From the NCBI GenBank assembly GCA_023014335.1, contig JAECYW010000023.1, positions 372,001-436,000 of the forward strand: a stretch of DNA of 64,000 bases. The letters are read 5' to 3'. Shown one piece after another: positions 24,080-36,700 of the stretch; the first letter of the stretch is position 1; every line of letters starts with the position of its first letter. Source of the stretch: Galerina marginata (lineage: Eukaryota; Basidiomycota; Agaricomycetes; Agaricales; Galerinaceae). The position numbers and the translations under genes were made by a program. The notes below the pieces were generated by a model. The model saw nothing but the letters and a program-made list of their open reading frames with translations. It was not told the DNA's origin and ran no database searches.

Positions 24080-24613
24080 AGCCACCTCGCTGTCCGCTTT
24101 CTTCTTGGATATCATACACATCTGTCAAACCTGTCATCTTTCAGAAAACACACCCCAACTTTTGGGGACCGTCTTAAGGATCTCCGAACTTCTCGGTCAC
24201 TCGGCCGTGATGAACAGCCTGCCGGGCATCCGCCGTCATCTCGCTCGTGACTTTGCATATCTTTTGAGGTCTTACGAGATTGTATGTTAAGTATTCATTG
24301 ATGGACGTACCCACAGCCAACTTATTTCAAGTACAGGACAGATTTCTTGAACTTTTTCATGTTCATCCATATACCAACGACTGACCAACAGTAACGTTCT
24401 TTTCACCTTCGTTCTTTCTACTTTCTCCTCAGACATACCGCATTTTTTCGTCATTCAGCATCCATAGACGCCTGCGAAATCGTAATTTATTAACAAGATC
24501 GGCCCGATCTGTCAAGGTCCTCGTGCCCCAGCACGTTTCCAATACCCATCACCACCACGAATTGTGGGGGTTGTAACTCATTTACCACCTTTGCATCAAC
24601 CCCACGAACGAAC

Positions 24614-27600
24614 ATGCACTCTGCCAACAACGAGGCCACCACAAGGCGTAGAAGCTCCAAGAGGGACCCGCAGTCTCGACCCTCAGTGGATTCTGAATAT
24701 GGTGCTCAAATTGGGCGGAATGATACGATCAAGTAGGTTTAATGCAGCCCTAGTTCTCGGCTTTCCGTTTTTTGAGACTCACTGACCAACGTTTCAGCCT
24801 CAATCCACCTCAAGCACTATCAGAAGAAAACTGGTGTAGGAGTGGCAACGACGACGATCGACAAGAATTCCGTCATCGTCCTTCTTTTCCGCGCATCTCA
24901 ACCGAGCCCCCGTCCATAGCGAGGGCTGCTCCTCCATCCCTAGAGTCGCGAAGTCTCTCATTTCCCGGTACCGCCGGGCCCAATTCTTCTCTGGGACCAC
25001 ATTTGGACGTACCGACTGCCAACCCTGGCTGGAGTAGCCACAGCGACAATGCGACCGAGAGCACCGTTACCGGCAGTTACGACGTATTGCCAACGAACAT
25101 TCGTGATAGCAAACTTTCTCAGAGAACTCGCAATTTGAACCACAGAACCATCGTGAACGGCCGCAATCCAAACTTTGGCTCCATACAAGGTATGTACTGT
25201 GAAGCCATTGACTCTGTCTGCGCCTCGTTAACGTCATTCGTTTATGCAGATGAAACATCCTCGACGGCAGAGGAGTCACCCTTCGTTGGGTTATATCCTA
25301 TAATAGTTGCTATTGACACTAATGTTGTGTATCTTGGCCTAATTTTAACCCCGTTAGGTCGACTTAGATGCCCCGGGTGAGCAGCTATAACTTACTATTC
25401 ACCTCCGTCTCCGCATTGACCATGACCGATTCCAGGAAAGTCGCCAACCGCCACTACGACTTCGCGTTCCCACGAAAGCAACAATAAAGCCAATCTCTCT
25501 GGGACGGAATCGTATGTTAATCCTAGTGAGTACGGTGGCAAGATGCCTTCGTTTTCTGATCTCATTGGTATTTTTAGCCCACTATATGGCCCCGCATCGC
25601 ATCGCTCAACCACAACCGATGTCGGCAGCTTCAGTTATTGGAAAAGGCAGATCACACGAAGTCCATACCCGTATGTTTAGTTATACAATAACGGTCTTGC
25701 AAATATTGATACCTCCGGCGTCCTAGGTCGTGAAAAGCGATCGATGGGTTCTGTGCCAGGCAACCTTTCAGACGGACCTCCGACATGTGTCGGCGACACC
25801 AGTAAACTCGATCATGCACCGCCATTTGGCTTGCAAGACCGGTCTCATGGTCATTCAATGGTTCATTTTGAAGGCATTTCATCCAACCAGAGGACTGAAC
25901 ATCTTTCATCCGAAGTTGATGGCACTGGTAAACATTATGCAACGATTGAGGGGCGTTGATTGGTGCTAACTCTCCCTAAAGGATATCCAAGTCGGAGACT
26001 GGCCAAAGATGGTGTATCATTGCATGGTAATGCCGCCTATAAAACCAAGGCAACACGTGGCTGTTAGCTCTTAATATTACTTTTAGGTCGTTCATTACGG
26101 CCAACGGATGTTAGGGGCAACAAAGCGCGATGGCCTTCTGCGACTGATTGGCCAGATGATGGGACTAGTAAGCAAGGCTTCTGTATGTCGAGTCTTTTTA
26201 CAAGTATCTGATTAACGTCCCAGGCCATTCGACGAACCGACCCGAGCATTCGCAGATAAATGGGGGTGTGGGAATGAGCCAGGGGATGCAAGGCATTCCA
26301 AAGTTGGAGAATGACACTTGTAAATCTCATTGCCTGATGAACCTCGTGCAACTGCGCTAATACTGTTGTCAAGCTCCATCGTTCAATTACCAAGTTGAAG
26401 AGACTACGCCGGACGCGAAAGTTCAAAAATGGCGAGCCGGTCAGCGACAACAATCCTCTGATAGTGAGACCAGCGCCTTCGGGGTCGGCGATCATTGGCT
26501 TTTGGCCGGCGCCAGGGCAGGCTCTCCTCGTTCAATCTACTCGTCAGGAAGTTCGACAGTCAAAGAAGGCACAACGTCTATGTCGTCTTCTCTGATTCAA
26601 GACACGCCACCAGGCAGTCGTCCGAGCACGTCTGGTGGTATGGTTCGTCTGGACCCAGTCACCGAATCGAACTCCAGTGATAATTCAAGCCTCGGTGAAG
26701 TTGGTGGTAGCGGAGGTGAGAATTCAGCGATTGACCTACATCGGTTTAATTCTGAAATTGAACTCACTTTGTTAGACGAGGCTCAGCCAAGTCCTTCTGG
26801 TTTTTCTACTTCCAGTCATGGAAGCGCCAGCACAAGAAGTTCTGCAAGTTGGAATCTTGAGGTTAAATTGATTCGATTGGTGTGGCGTGAAGTGATCTTA
26901 ATCCCATTCATCCAGACGCTAACTGGATATCGAATATCGTTAGACAGGATCAAGCCACTAGGTAGGAAGCATGCTGTTCATGAGTACTGGGTCGTGTTAA
27001 TTAATCATTTGTCATATAGGAAAACCCACCTTGGTTCCTTTCAAAAACGAGGTTCGTGATCCTGCCGACCAACTTTACCATTGCTACATAGTTTTTGCAG
27101 TGGCGCTTAAAGAAAACCATCGGGAAGCATATCTCAAGGTACATGTGTTCTAGCATCCTGTATGAAGGCTCGGAAACCATTCATCAACTTTGGGACCCTC
27201 GACCTACATTGAAAGCAACAGACGGGCAGAAGAGAGGGATTGAAGTCGGTGACCTTGTTCATCTGAACGACTATGGGGAAGTAATGGTCCTCTTCAATAT
27301 CTTCCATTCTCGTGAAGCAAATGTTGCCCGTGGTGCTACACCCCCTCCGGAACCCTACGAACACCTTGAAGCCATTTTCAATCCCGGCTCTCACCTCAAA
27401 CTAGTTGATATTCAGAAGCGAATGACATACATGAGCAACAACATTCGACTAGTTCCCCCTTACAATTACCACCAACCAAACAAAATGTGAGAGTGCATTA
27501 TTAATATTATGTTCGTCTTTCGTCATAGGATCATCTGGTGCTGATTTTATTTCATGCAGGCTGTATGAGTTCACGACAACAAAGAATCGTGGCGACGGCG

Positions 27601-28315
27601 GAGCGATCATGGTACTGCCGGATGGAGGCGTTGAATCCTCGTTAAATGACTCCTTCTTTCAGCTACCTCTGGTCAAGAAGCATTTCCTAGAGCATGCACC
27701 GAGTTGGTATCAGCATGCGCGCCTTTCAAACATGAAAAATGGCTCGCTATACGTGGTCCGAAAGACTTATTGCGCAAGGTCGTGGGGTATCGCCGCATTC
27801 GCATCCAACGACTACGTCAAGGATCCCATTACAGCGAAACTTCGACAACATGGCCCGCATGAATACCTTTGGGAAACCCAAGACAATCGACTAAAGACCG
27901 GTGTCTATCCTTCAGGTTCCGAGCTAGAGGCCCTACAGTTGCGCGAACCACCGCTCAACCAGTGCATGGGTGTGGTACTTTCTTCGCTTCGGTTGGACGA
28001 TCGTACATGGCAAACGTATTTCACCAGGGGTTCAAATCCCACGACTCCAGAGAAAGCCTCGAAATTTTTCCCGCCAAGGAAACCATCCAGCTCGTCGTCT
28101 GACGCCAGTAGCAGCCATCGTTCTTCACTGTCCGAACGATGGTCATTATTGGCCATGGCTGTTGTAGGATCAGTGAAAGGAAATCGCAAGCAGGATGTCG
28201 TACACAGGGACTGGGGGGAAGGTATGGTTAATTGCTTTTTGTATAGGCACTTGCTGATTCGGTCTTCCGTAAAGCTGAATCTGAAGACGGTGATTTTTTG
28301 ATTCTGGAGACGTGA
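24614..28315 (+). CDS. Type C gene, copy 2: disordered N-terminus plus two LPDG-family modules
   Basis: The start MHSANNEATTRRRSSK at 24614 matches copy 1. Exon 1 is 24614-24732 and exon 2 is 24798-25199. A 35 nt exon (25252-25286, ATGAAACATCC...) has an equal-length counterpart in copy 1 (16551-16585). The middle exons to about 27055 are small and Ser/Thr/Gly-rich. The conserved part is 27101-27486, 27560-28221 and 28275-28315 (363 codons). Module 1 has WRLKKTIGKHIS, IEVGDLVHLNDYGEVMVLFN and PEPYEHLE. Module 2 has GAIMVLPDGG, PSWYQHARL, NGSLYVVRKTY, SWGIAAF and PPLNQCMG. The tail is ESEDGDFLILET. Function unknown; it sits directly upstream of type N copy B, as copy 1 sits upstream of copy A. 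Confidence 0.7.
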
Positions 28316-29045
28316 TGGAGCTATCGAAAAGATATGTATATTCTTGCAGGTGGTATCTGCTTTGGTGATCAAGCCGGACTGCATCGAGGACTACTTGTTC
28401 TTTCTTCAAGGAAACGCGATGCCCCGTTTGATCAAGGTTCAGGACAGTCGACTCAAGGATCTTTTTGTGGGTTTGGTGACGAAAGGACATCGGCTTTTGC
28501 GGGGCATCTGTGACTCTAAGGACAACTCCCTCTCGGTTTTCTTGACGAACGTGTGCTCCATCGTCTTATGACACCGGGGCTGTGTGCATGGGATAATATG
28601 TCGATCTAGGAAGTAAGGTTACGACAAACAACGCATGTAAATAGTTCATCGTGACAGGAATTTGCTAGAGTTTCCAAGGGGTCTATTTCCAGAATGCTTC
28701 GTTCGCAATGCCTCCAATATGTAATAGCATGCCTCTTGTTTCTTGTCTTGAGGAACAGCAAGACCAGTTGAGATCGAATGGATCCTTTGGGTTTCTTGCT
28801 TCTCCTTGACCATTCGAAAGCGCTCCCAGAACAGAAGATCACAAATTAATAAAGCTGTGTTGTATCCGGACACTGGCGTTGTGAACGGACCGCTGACACC
28901 CGGCGCTTATAAGCAGGTCAGTTGAGAACGACGACTTTGATCCCCCCAACTTGATGACTGCCCCGAACGCTACCTGCCTGAATCTTGACTTTCGCCTAGT
29001 TTTTGAGAAATTTTCTTGTTTCGGAGGGCCTATTCAGTATATGAG
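28316..29045. other. Intergenic between type C copy 2 and type N copy B
   Basis: Short open frames occur on both strands (for example 28344-28571), but none has a paralogue in the equivalent spacer of the other unit, so I do not call genes here. Confidence 0.4.
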
Positions 29046-31630
29046 ATGGTCGAGGTCGACTCAAGATGCTTTTGTAACAGTAAATCTGTTCAAGAGATTC
29101 AAGGGCATATTTGCACGAATGGAATACCTTACTATGAAGGCTCGTCTCTCGCCATTTCCTTTTTCATAATTTTACCTCAAGCTATGCCATCTTCTTCCAG
29201 GTCTCCAAATATTAAGGCAACACATCTCTCAGGACGCATCGTCCAACTACTCTACTCACCCATTTCCACCACCAGAACATGTCCAATCAGAGACGTGCAA
29301 CAAAATCATCAAAGAAATTGAATTGTGGATGGATGATCCAAGTCCGGTGTATCGTGTTTTGTGGCTTTATGGTGTGAGCGGATCTGGGAAGTCGTCCCTT
29401 GCCCAATCGATCGCCGAGTTCTGCCGTACTTCACACCGAGTCGGGGGCAACTTCTTTTTTCATAGGGGAACGATTGACCGCGAGGAAGGAACATATCTTT
29501 TCTCCACTCTTGCCTATCAACTAGCCTTGACCGTTCCAGGATTGCTTGAACCCATCAATAATGCAATGTCTCGCGACCCACTTTTACCCTCTAAGCCCAC
29601 TGAAGTCCAATTCCGTTCCCTCATCGTTGAGCCGATTCAAGATTCTGTCCCCCCACCCCGTACTTCTGTTGTTATCATAGACGGCCTAGATGAATGTCGA
29701 GGTACCGATACTCAGCAGTTAATTCTCAGACTCATTTCCGAAGCCGTCTCGTCCTTCAAACTGCCACTGCGATTCATCATCACCAGTCGTCCAGAACCAG
29801 ATATTGTACACTTATTCGACAGCGACATTTTCGTCGATATTACTCGTTCCATTAAATTGGAAACCCTATTATGTTCAACCGGGGTCGAAGGCTCTTTGCA
29901 TCATAGCCTAGTCAGCCACCATAGCGATGAACCCCAGTTCTTCATGAACCCCAGATGGCGTCGTCCGAAAAGGAAGCCACCATACCAAACTTCTAGTTAT
30001 CCCAGGATCGTCACGCTACATCAAAGCAATGGCGGCGCGGAAACTTATTCTCGTGCATTACTGTTACAAGGCCATGGATTTCCCGTTTGGCATCCTTCGG
30101 GAGATATAGGAAAGCCCGTCGAATACTTACAAAAAGGCGTCACCATTGGTGATGTTGGCGTTTTAGACAAGGATGGCATTTTCGATTTCTACTTCAATAT
30201 TTTTCTGACTCCAGATGATCCTGTTCATGCGCGCTCCGCGCCTCGAGAATTTCAACCAATCAAACCTCCTCTTCAACCAGCCGAATTCACACTTGACCAA
30301 GAATACTTCAAGCCTGGGGATGTCGTGAGCAGTAGAGGAATTAAACTAACACGACATTCCGAAAGTCCGCTGTAACCCCGTCCAATTCTTGTCATTGGTG
30401 TTTACTTATATTGTTGCAGTGACATTTCCTTCACATCTACAGAACAAGAGGGGGCTATTCTTATCCTCCCTGATGGGGCTTCTCGGGAAGACCTCATTTC
30501 GACAGCTCGTTTTCATGAGTATGCAAAAAGAAATGCGCCACACTGGTACCAAGTCGTCAACGGCTATGGAGGTGTTGTGCACACCAATGGCTCTCTTTTT
30601 CTTGTTACAGGATGCGACAAAGCAAAGAATTGGGCTGCTGCGTCTTTTCCTTATCATGCTAACAATTCTGAAACATCCGTTGACCTTCGCTATACTTGGC
30701 AACCGGATTATGAACCCCCATGGGACAGCGGGACGGCTGTCACTAAATTCTACGCTCCTCCGAGCTTTAAAAAGGTACCTAATAGTGGAACTGCGAAAAA
30801 CCAATGCGTCTTTGTAAGAGGGATGAGAATCTCGCTTAGTGAACCGTCTTGGAGTAAAACGTTGCCTCAGCTGTGGTCCGCGCGTCTCTACTACTCTTAT
30901 ATATTGCATACGCCTTCCAAACTTCAGCTTTGGGTGGACTCGACTTTGGTATTTCTGCGTCTCCGCCTCTCGGAAAGGCGGGCAGTAAAAAAAGTAACAT
31001 CTGCTAGACTGGTCAGTGTCAGATTGCGTTTAAATTCTTTGCACGATGATGATGAAATTGGCAATAGCAATTATTTCACCCAAATTTTGTCATTGGCCAG
31101 GTTCTCCTAGCGGAGGTGAATAGCAATCTTTTTTTCTCTCCAGTTTTCCGCTGCTCAGTGCGTTTTCCAGTACCCCGATTCTGAAGTTGCCTTAGTTGAT
31201 GATTCTGTTTGGTGCTCCTTAACTCATGGGGTTTGCCATTTATTATATTCTCGATCGTTTGTCAGTGGCTGAGGTTTCATTAGGAGTCTTGTACCTTGTT
31301 GGAAATGAATGAGCTCGTCACGCAGGTTTTTGCCCGGAATAAAATCGTGCAAAAGGACGGTGCGTTCAATAACCATAGCTGTTGATAAGAGACTGAGGAG
31401 TACCTCAGGTGTTGTAACACTTGTCCCAAAGAAACAAGAAACTGTAGGCCAAGATGTATGAACCATGCAATAGTTGCTCATTCGTTATTCAGGTGACTCA
31501 TAACGGCCCAAATTCTCTGGAAGAATTCGCACGGAAGCTCCTTTCAATTGTGCCCCATTCTCAAGCCAAGCCGCAGCCTACTCGACTTGTGGAAGATGTC
31601 CCTGTTACAAAGCACGCGAAGATGTTTTGA
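29046..31630 (+). CDS. Type N gene, copy B: NACHT NTPase fused to three LPDG-family modules
   Basis: Eight exons (29046-29139, 29201-30371, 30420-31011, 31068-31100, 31171-31230, 31284-31359, 31409-31455, 31493-31630) give 736 residues in one frame, at the same intron positions as copy A. The NACHT is canonical: YEGLQILRQHI, P-loop GVSGSGKSS at about 89-97, Walker B VVIIDGLDECRG at about 188-199 and ITSRPEPD at about 225. Module 1 (about 298-420) has HGFPVWHPSGDIGKPVEY and IGDVGVLDKDGIFDF. Module 2 has GAILILPDGASREDL, HWYQVVNGYG and NGSLFLVTGCDKA. Module 3 has QLFHPNFVIGQ, YPDSEVALVDDSVW and EMNELVTQVF, then VVTLVPKKQE. There is no WD40, ANK or TPR. The first intron has a GC donor and the last intron is only 37 nt. 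The intact catalytic motifs make this copy the better candidate for an active NTPase. Confidence 0.82.
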
Positions 31631-31994
31631 CTCTCATCGGAAGTGATGGCCTTTCTAGTTTCCTCCGAATTTCCTAAGTTTATTTTTCCCTTTGCCTCAT
31701 TCTTGTTCTCGATGCTCGTTTAAGTTTGACCTGATTTGACCTCATGTCCTTTTTTTTTGATGCTCGTCACCTCAGTAATTTATTCCAGGCATCCCCACAT
31801 CCCACCAGCTACCTATTGGGTTATTTTCTTCCTCACATGTGCCGTGCCTTGATCATTTCTCCAGCTTTCCTGCGTTTGTGAATCGTATATAGTCTGATAA
31901 TTATGTTCGCCCAGGTCTGGATCCGCGGTTCACTCTGTTTGCGCTCGTATCCCCATTTTGTTCGCTAACCGTCCGCGTTTCTCCATCAGACATA

Positions 31995-32740
31995 CAATGT
32001 TAGCCAGGGAAGATGCCAATCTTCTAAATATTGGACTTGTGGACTCCCAAAAACTTGATGACCTTCCCTGGAATACCCCAGAAACAAATGGCTACAGGAA
32101 ATAGATGCACATAAACTCACAACAAACTTGGCTGAGTTTATGACAAAGACCAAAGACATGGAGGCAGGGTGTGGACACCCCGAAGGAAACCTCAACTCAA
32201 CACCATGGCATGAAAATTTACAGCAGCTGTAGGACAAATTGAAGAAAAGTGTGCTTATGTGCCAAGGACCTGCAGAGTTCTGAAAAAGAAATGGACAGAT
32301 GGTTGGCCACCTCCTCCGCAAGTGTCCCTTGCTGATCTAGCAGAAGAGATGAGGGCAAGGATGAACTACCCTGCAGTACTTCCAGCATCATCCAACTTAC
32401 AGCAGTTGCAGCTTAATAGTGGGTCAGCACATAAATTGCCAGACAAAACTATGGAGTCTGTGGACAACTTCTCGCAAGATTTCAAATTAAGGAAATAGAA
32501 TGGCCCCGGATGGGGGAAATTTCAACTTCTCATGTTAAGAAACATGCAACAAGAGTTGATGAGTTCCCCTACAAGGCTTCAACAACATAATCCAGGTTTA
32601 AAGTGAAAACCTGTGGGCTTTGTTTCAGGAGTGCATAGACAACTTGAAAGGGCTATGCCAACAGAATGGCATGTCGCAATAATAATTGGGCTGCCTAAAG
32701 ATGGTCAGGACGCCTTCAAGAAAAGGACGCCCCGGGCCTA
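31995..32740 (+). pseudogene. Decayed coding fragment of unknown origin
   Basis: Protein-like stretches appear in changing frames with interspersed stops: NLLNIGLVDSQKLDDLPW, then LAEFMTKTKDMEAGCGHPEG, then VSLADLAEEMRARMNY, then EWHVAIIIGLPKDGQDA. The segment is purine-rich and differs in base use from its flanks. I do not recognise the family; it could be a retroelement or a foreign gene relic. Confidence 0.35.
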
Positions 32741-33790
32741 GAAATGGAAAGAATGAGATGGAAAGAAAGGAGACGGACAGATCCTATCCCAGCAGAATTG
32801 AGACTATGTTTTTTTTTGCAAGATATGTCAGGAATGAGTGGTACATGCGCTGCTAGTTTGCACTCACATTCTCAATGATTATGTAAGGTCCTTTCTCCCG
32901 TTCGACCCACAGTTGCACAGGGATAAGATCGACATTGAAAATAAGCTGCCCAAAGATTCCTTCGCCCGATTGTACTTTTGAGCCAGATGCAATCTCGCAA
33001 AATATCCACTCAGTCGCGTTCTGGTGGCGTTGTAGTCGCGTCGAGTTCGGACGCGACGATACTTTGAACCTCCGTAGATTACATAAGCTCTCTGACGCGG
33101 TTTTCGAGTCGTTCTTCCAACTTGAACTTTTGAAGATTACTCTGCTATTTGAGCTCCTTTTCTCGTTCCGGATTTTCAAGATCAGGACCTTGTAGCAGCA
33201 TTCACTGTGCAAAGTCAACTTTTGTCGCTGGGATTGCACGATACGTAGTGCACACAAGACTCGGACACACGGTCAGTTGCAGCTGGTTGCAGGCCAATCT
33301 CTTGATTCTCTTCCCTTGCTATATCGGTCACACAGATTCACAAAGGTGTAAGTATCAACGGAAACCTCTGTATTTCCGAACTCATCACATGTCCCCGACA
33401 TCCACGGTCCTATTTACAACACTCGTGGGCGAAATCCCGAAACATTCACCTCAGCAGACCATGGGTGTTACAGCACGATCCAACTCACGCTTATTATCTC
33501 TTGATGTGTGTTACCCCAGTTATATCTATTGAACCATCGATTTCAGCTTTTGACTGTTCTTGTCGACAACAGCGTCACATTTGCGCTCCAATCAATCTCA
33601 ACCATAAAAATAGGCGCCTTGCACACACAAAGTGACATTAGCACATTGTGCATTAAGACGGCCGGAAGCGTGTACTAATTCGCAATCCGTGTGCCCTGCA
33701 CGTTTTCCTATCTATGTCACGCAATCTGGACATCGACAGGCGCTGTACTCGATATCGTCTCGCCACTACGGTTACTTGCAATTTACAAGG
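32741..33790. other. Intergenic upstream of type C copy 3
   Basis: A minus-strand open frame (32853-33257, 134 codons) is polar and has no recognisable domain or paralogue. I treat the region as non-coding and as the promoter side of the gene at 33791. Confidence 0.35.
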
Positions 33791-36700
33791 ATGAGTTCGG
33801 CCAGCAGTTCTGGAAACTTCAAGTCTGGAAACTCTGGTAGGCACCTGGCAAGCTCGATCTTCATTGCGTGCTAATTTTGTCTGCAGTGCCTGCGTCTTCA
33901 AACCTGCCGAAGCAGGCGAGGTGCATCTGCGACCTATCTGACATTCGTCAGCTCCAACTAATGAGATCCTTTGTTAGTTATGTCTATCCTCCGTCGATGG
34001 CTGAGGAAGACTACGGAAATAGAAACTACGATAATAGCGCCCAGACAGTTGCTGAGCACCTACCAAAGCCGCAACGCCATCGCCCTAAACGATCGGATAC
34101 TACAGGTCCATCTCACTCCAACCCAGCGGGACCGATCCCTTCTTGGGCTCACCCATCTCACCCATCTCACCCATCCCCGCCAACAATCAACCCACTCTTT
34201 GGCGCTCAGACCGTTACCGGCGACATTGCCAGGAATTACTACACCGAACCCACCTATGCCGCCAATGACACGTATTCCCCGCCTTCGCGCAATCCAACCG
34301 ATGGAACAAGTACGAACGAGCAGAATATGTATATGTCAGGTATGTTTGGTATGCTTAATCGCGCGCCCTTTTAACAATGGTTGTCATCGCGGTTGTTCAG
34401 GGAGATCGCCAGCGAACTACAACACGCCTCCTATGGTCAGTCTCACCCTTTCATTCGATACATTGATGTCATGAGCACTGATCCAGTCGATTATTCACAT
34501 TTTGTTATCCCGATCAGATGGGCATAGGTACATCCATGTCTGCTTTGGGTGGGTTCTTCTCGATCAGATTTATTTATCTGAGGAGATTAACCTGAGGCTC
34601 TGTTGTCTCTCCAGTACCAAATATAACTGCGAAGAATTCGACGTCTTACGAATCTAGATGGAGTTCCAAAGAAACCCATGCTCCTAGCCTGCAATCGCCT
34701 AGCGATCCTCGTACGGACCGAGTGGTTTATACTTTTCTAAAAATAATTCTCATTCGTCTCTGCTGGTTGCAGTACATTACGTCGCTCCATCTCTAGACAT
34801 GCAACCGCAGGCACAGAAACCCAGAGGTCATGGAATAAGCAAGCCGCAGGAGCGACGAGAGGCATCCGAATACGACGATCAAATTAACTGTATGTTTCGA
34901 ACTGGAATAAATGTGCGAGAAGCTCACCGATTCATATTTACCAGACCGCTCGGTCTCGAGGGATGAAAATCCTCGTCCACAACGAGAGGAGAAAAAAAGT
35001 AAGCTGAGCGGGTTAAGGGACAAGTTTTTGCCTCGGGCCGAGGCCGAAGGTATTTGTTATCTTTTGCGTTTTTCGATTCCCAGGTCGACCTATCTTTCAG
35101 TGCGTCCCTTTCCGCGAGACGATACTCGACCTCAACAAATGGGTGGACATTCTGAGTTTGGTCGCGCAGTGGATCCCTTATGTTAGGTTGACTTTTGGCG
35201 GTGCCTGTTCGATGCTGACCTTCAATTTTGTAGACCGTCCCCCTGCCCAGATTGAAGCTATCCAACCCCAAACGGTCATAGGTCCCGGTTCGGGCGGGCA
35301 AAGTTTTTCCTATAAGGAAGACGCCTCGCGTAAGTTTGATAGCGCCATAATCTTCTGTGAAGAATCCTAATATTTTTTAGGTCATTTTCTTCAAGGCGCT
35401 TCGACCACCGGAGGCCATGCATCCCAAATTGAGCCTATCCCAGCCCAAATGGTCATAGGTCCCGGTTCAGGCGGCCAACGACCTTCCTATCAAGAAAACA
35501 CCTCGCGTAAATCTGATCGCGCCATAATCTTCTGCGAGGAATCTTAATATTTTCTAGGTCATTTTCCTGCTCGACCTCAAGGCTCATCGACCTCCGGAAG
35601 CCAAACATCCCAACATGAAACTACCCAACCCCAAATGGTGATAGGTACCGGTTCAGGCGGGCAACGTCCTTCCTATCAAGAAAACACCTCGCGTAAGTTT
35701 GATAGTGCCGTAATCTTCTGTGAAGAATTTGAAAATATTTCTAGGTCATTTACCTGCTCGACCTCAAGGCTCTTCGACGTTCGGAAGCCAGGCATCCCAA
35801 ATTGAAACTATCCAACCCCAAATGGCCAGAGGCGCCAGTTCAGGCGGGCAACATTCCTCCTATGAGCAAGACTCCTCGCGTAAGTTTGATTGCGCCAGAA
35901 TCTTCTGTGAAGAATCTTAATATTTTCTAGGTCATTTTCCTCCTCGGTCTCAAGGTTCTTTGACCTCCGGAAGCGAAGCATCCCAAATTGAAACTACCCA
36001 ACCCCATAAGGTCATAGGTCCTGGTTCAGGTGGGCAACGTCCTTCCTATCAAGAAAACACCTCGCGTAAGTCCTATTGCGCCATCATCTTCTGCGAAGAA
36101 TCTTAATATTTTCTAGGTCATTTTGCTCCTCAACCTCAAGGCTCTTCGACGTACGGAAGCCAAGCCACAAGCGGAGTTCAGTCATTGGTCGACAACACTC
36201 GTGAGTCTGTTGATGGTGCCATAAATCTCCAGTTCCAGAGCCACTGAAATTTTGAAAAGGTCATTTATCGATTTCAGGGCGCCGCGAAGATGCCAGTAAG
36301 TCCTTTTGAACATCGTGTGTCCGAGGATGTCGTGACATACTCCTTCGACCTTCAGGACCGACATATCTTCCTTCGAGTACTGTCGACGCCTATGGTTGTT
36401 TTTCACTTGGCGTCTATCGCCAACTCATTGATCATTCTTTGCAGGGAATGCTCGGGAAATGCCTCCGCGAAGCTCTGGCCCGAGCCTCTCGTACCCGGCT
36501 CCGAGCGGTCCGAGTCTTGGTGTAAGGGCATCTCCGATACGATAGAGATATTTATCTCAAGCATCGTCTTTAGACAATCCAGGAGGGTCGAAACGCAATG
36601 GGTCTTCCAGTTACTACTGCTGTCAAGCCAGGAAGACCTTGCTTACTCCCTTTCAAGAATGACGAGAGCATTAAGGTTAGTACACGCTTCGACACAGAAA

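Larger units (their letters stand above)
15385..31630. repeat. Tandem segmental duplication of a two-gene (type C + type N) unit
   Basis: Unit 1 runs from about 15385 to 22986 and unit 2 from about 24080 to 31630. Start codons of the paralogous genes are offset by 8719 nt (15895/24614) and 8649 nt (20397/29046). Similarity includes upstream non-coding sequence (for example ACACCTGTCAAGC at about 15421 against ACACATCTGTCAAACC at about 24117), all intron positions, and both gene bodies. The copies have diverged clearly at the amino-acid level, so the duplication is not recent. A third type C gene without its type N partner follows at 33791. Confidence 0.8.

Noticed and set aside
32853..33257. 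134-codon minus-strand open frame
   Set aside because: No motif, no paralogue and no splice context; likely chance.
35234..36200. CRISPR-like array
   Set aside because: The repeats are exon-intron units of about 180 nt with splice signals in a eukaryotic gene, not short repeats with unique spacers.
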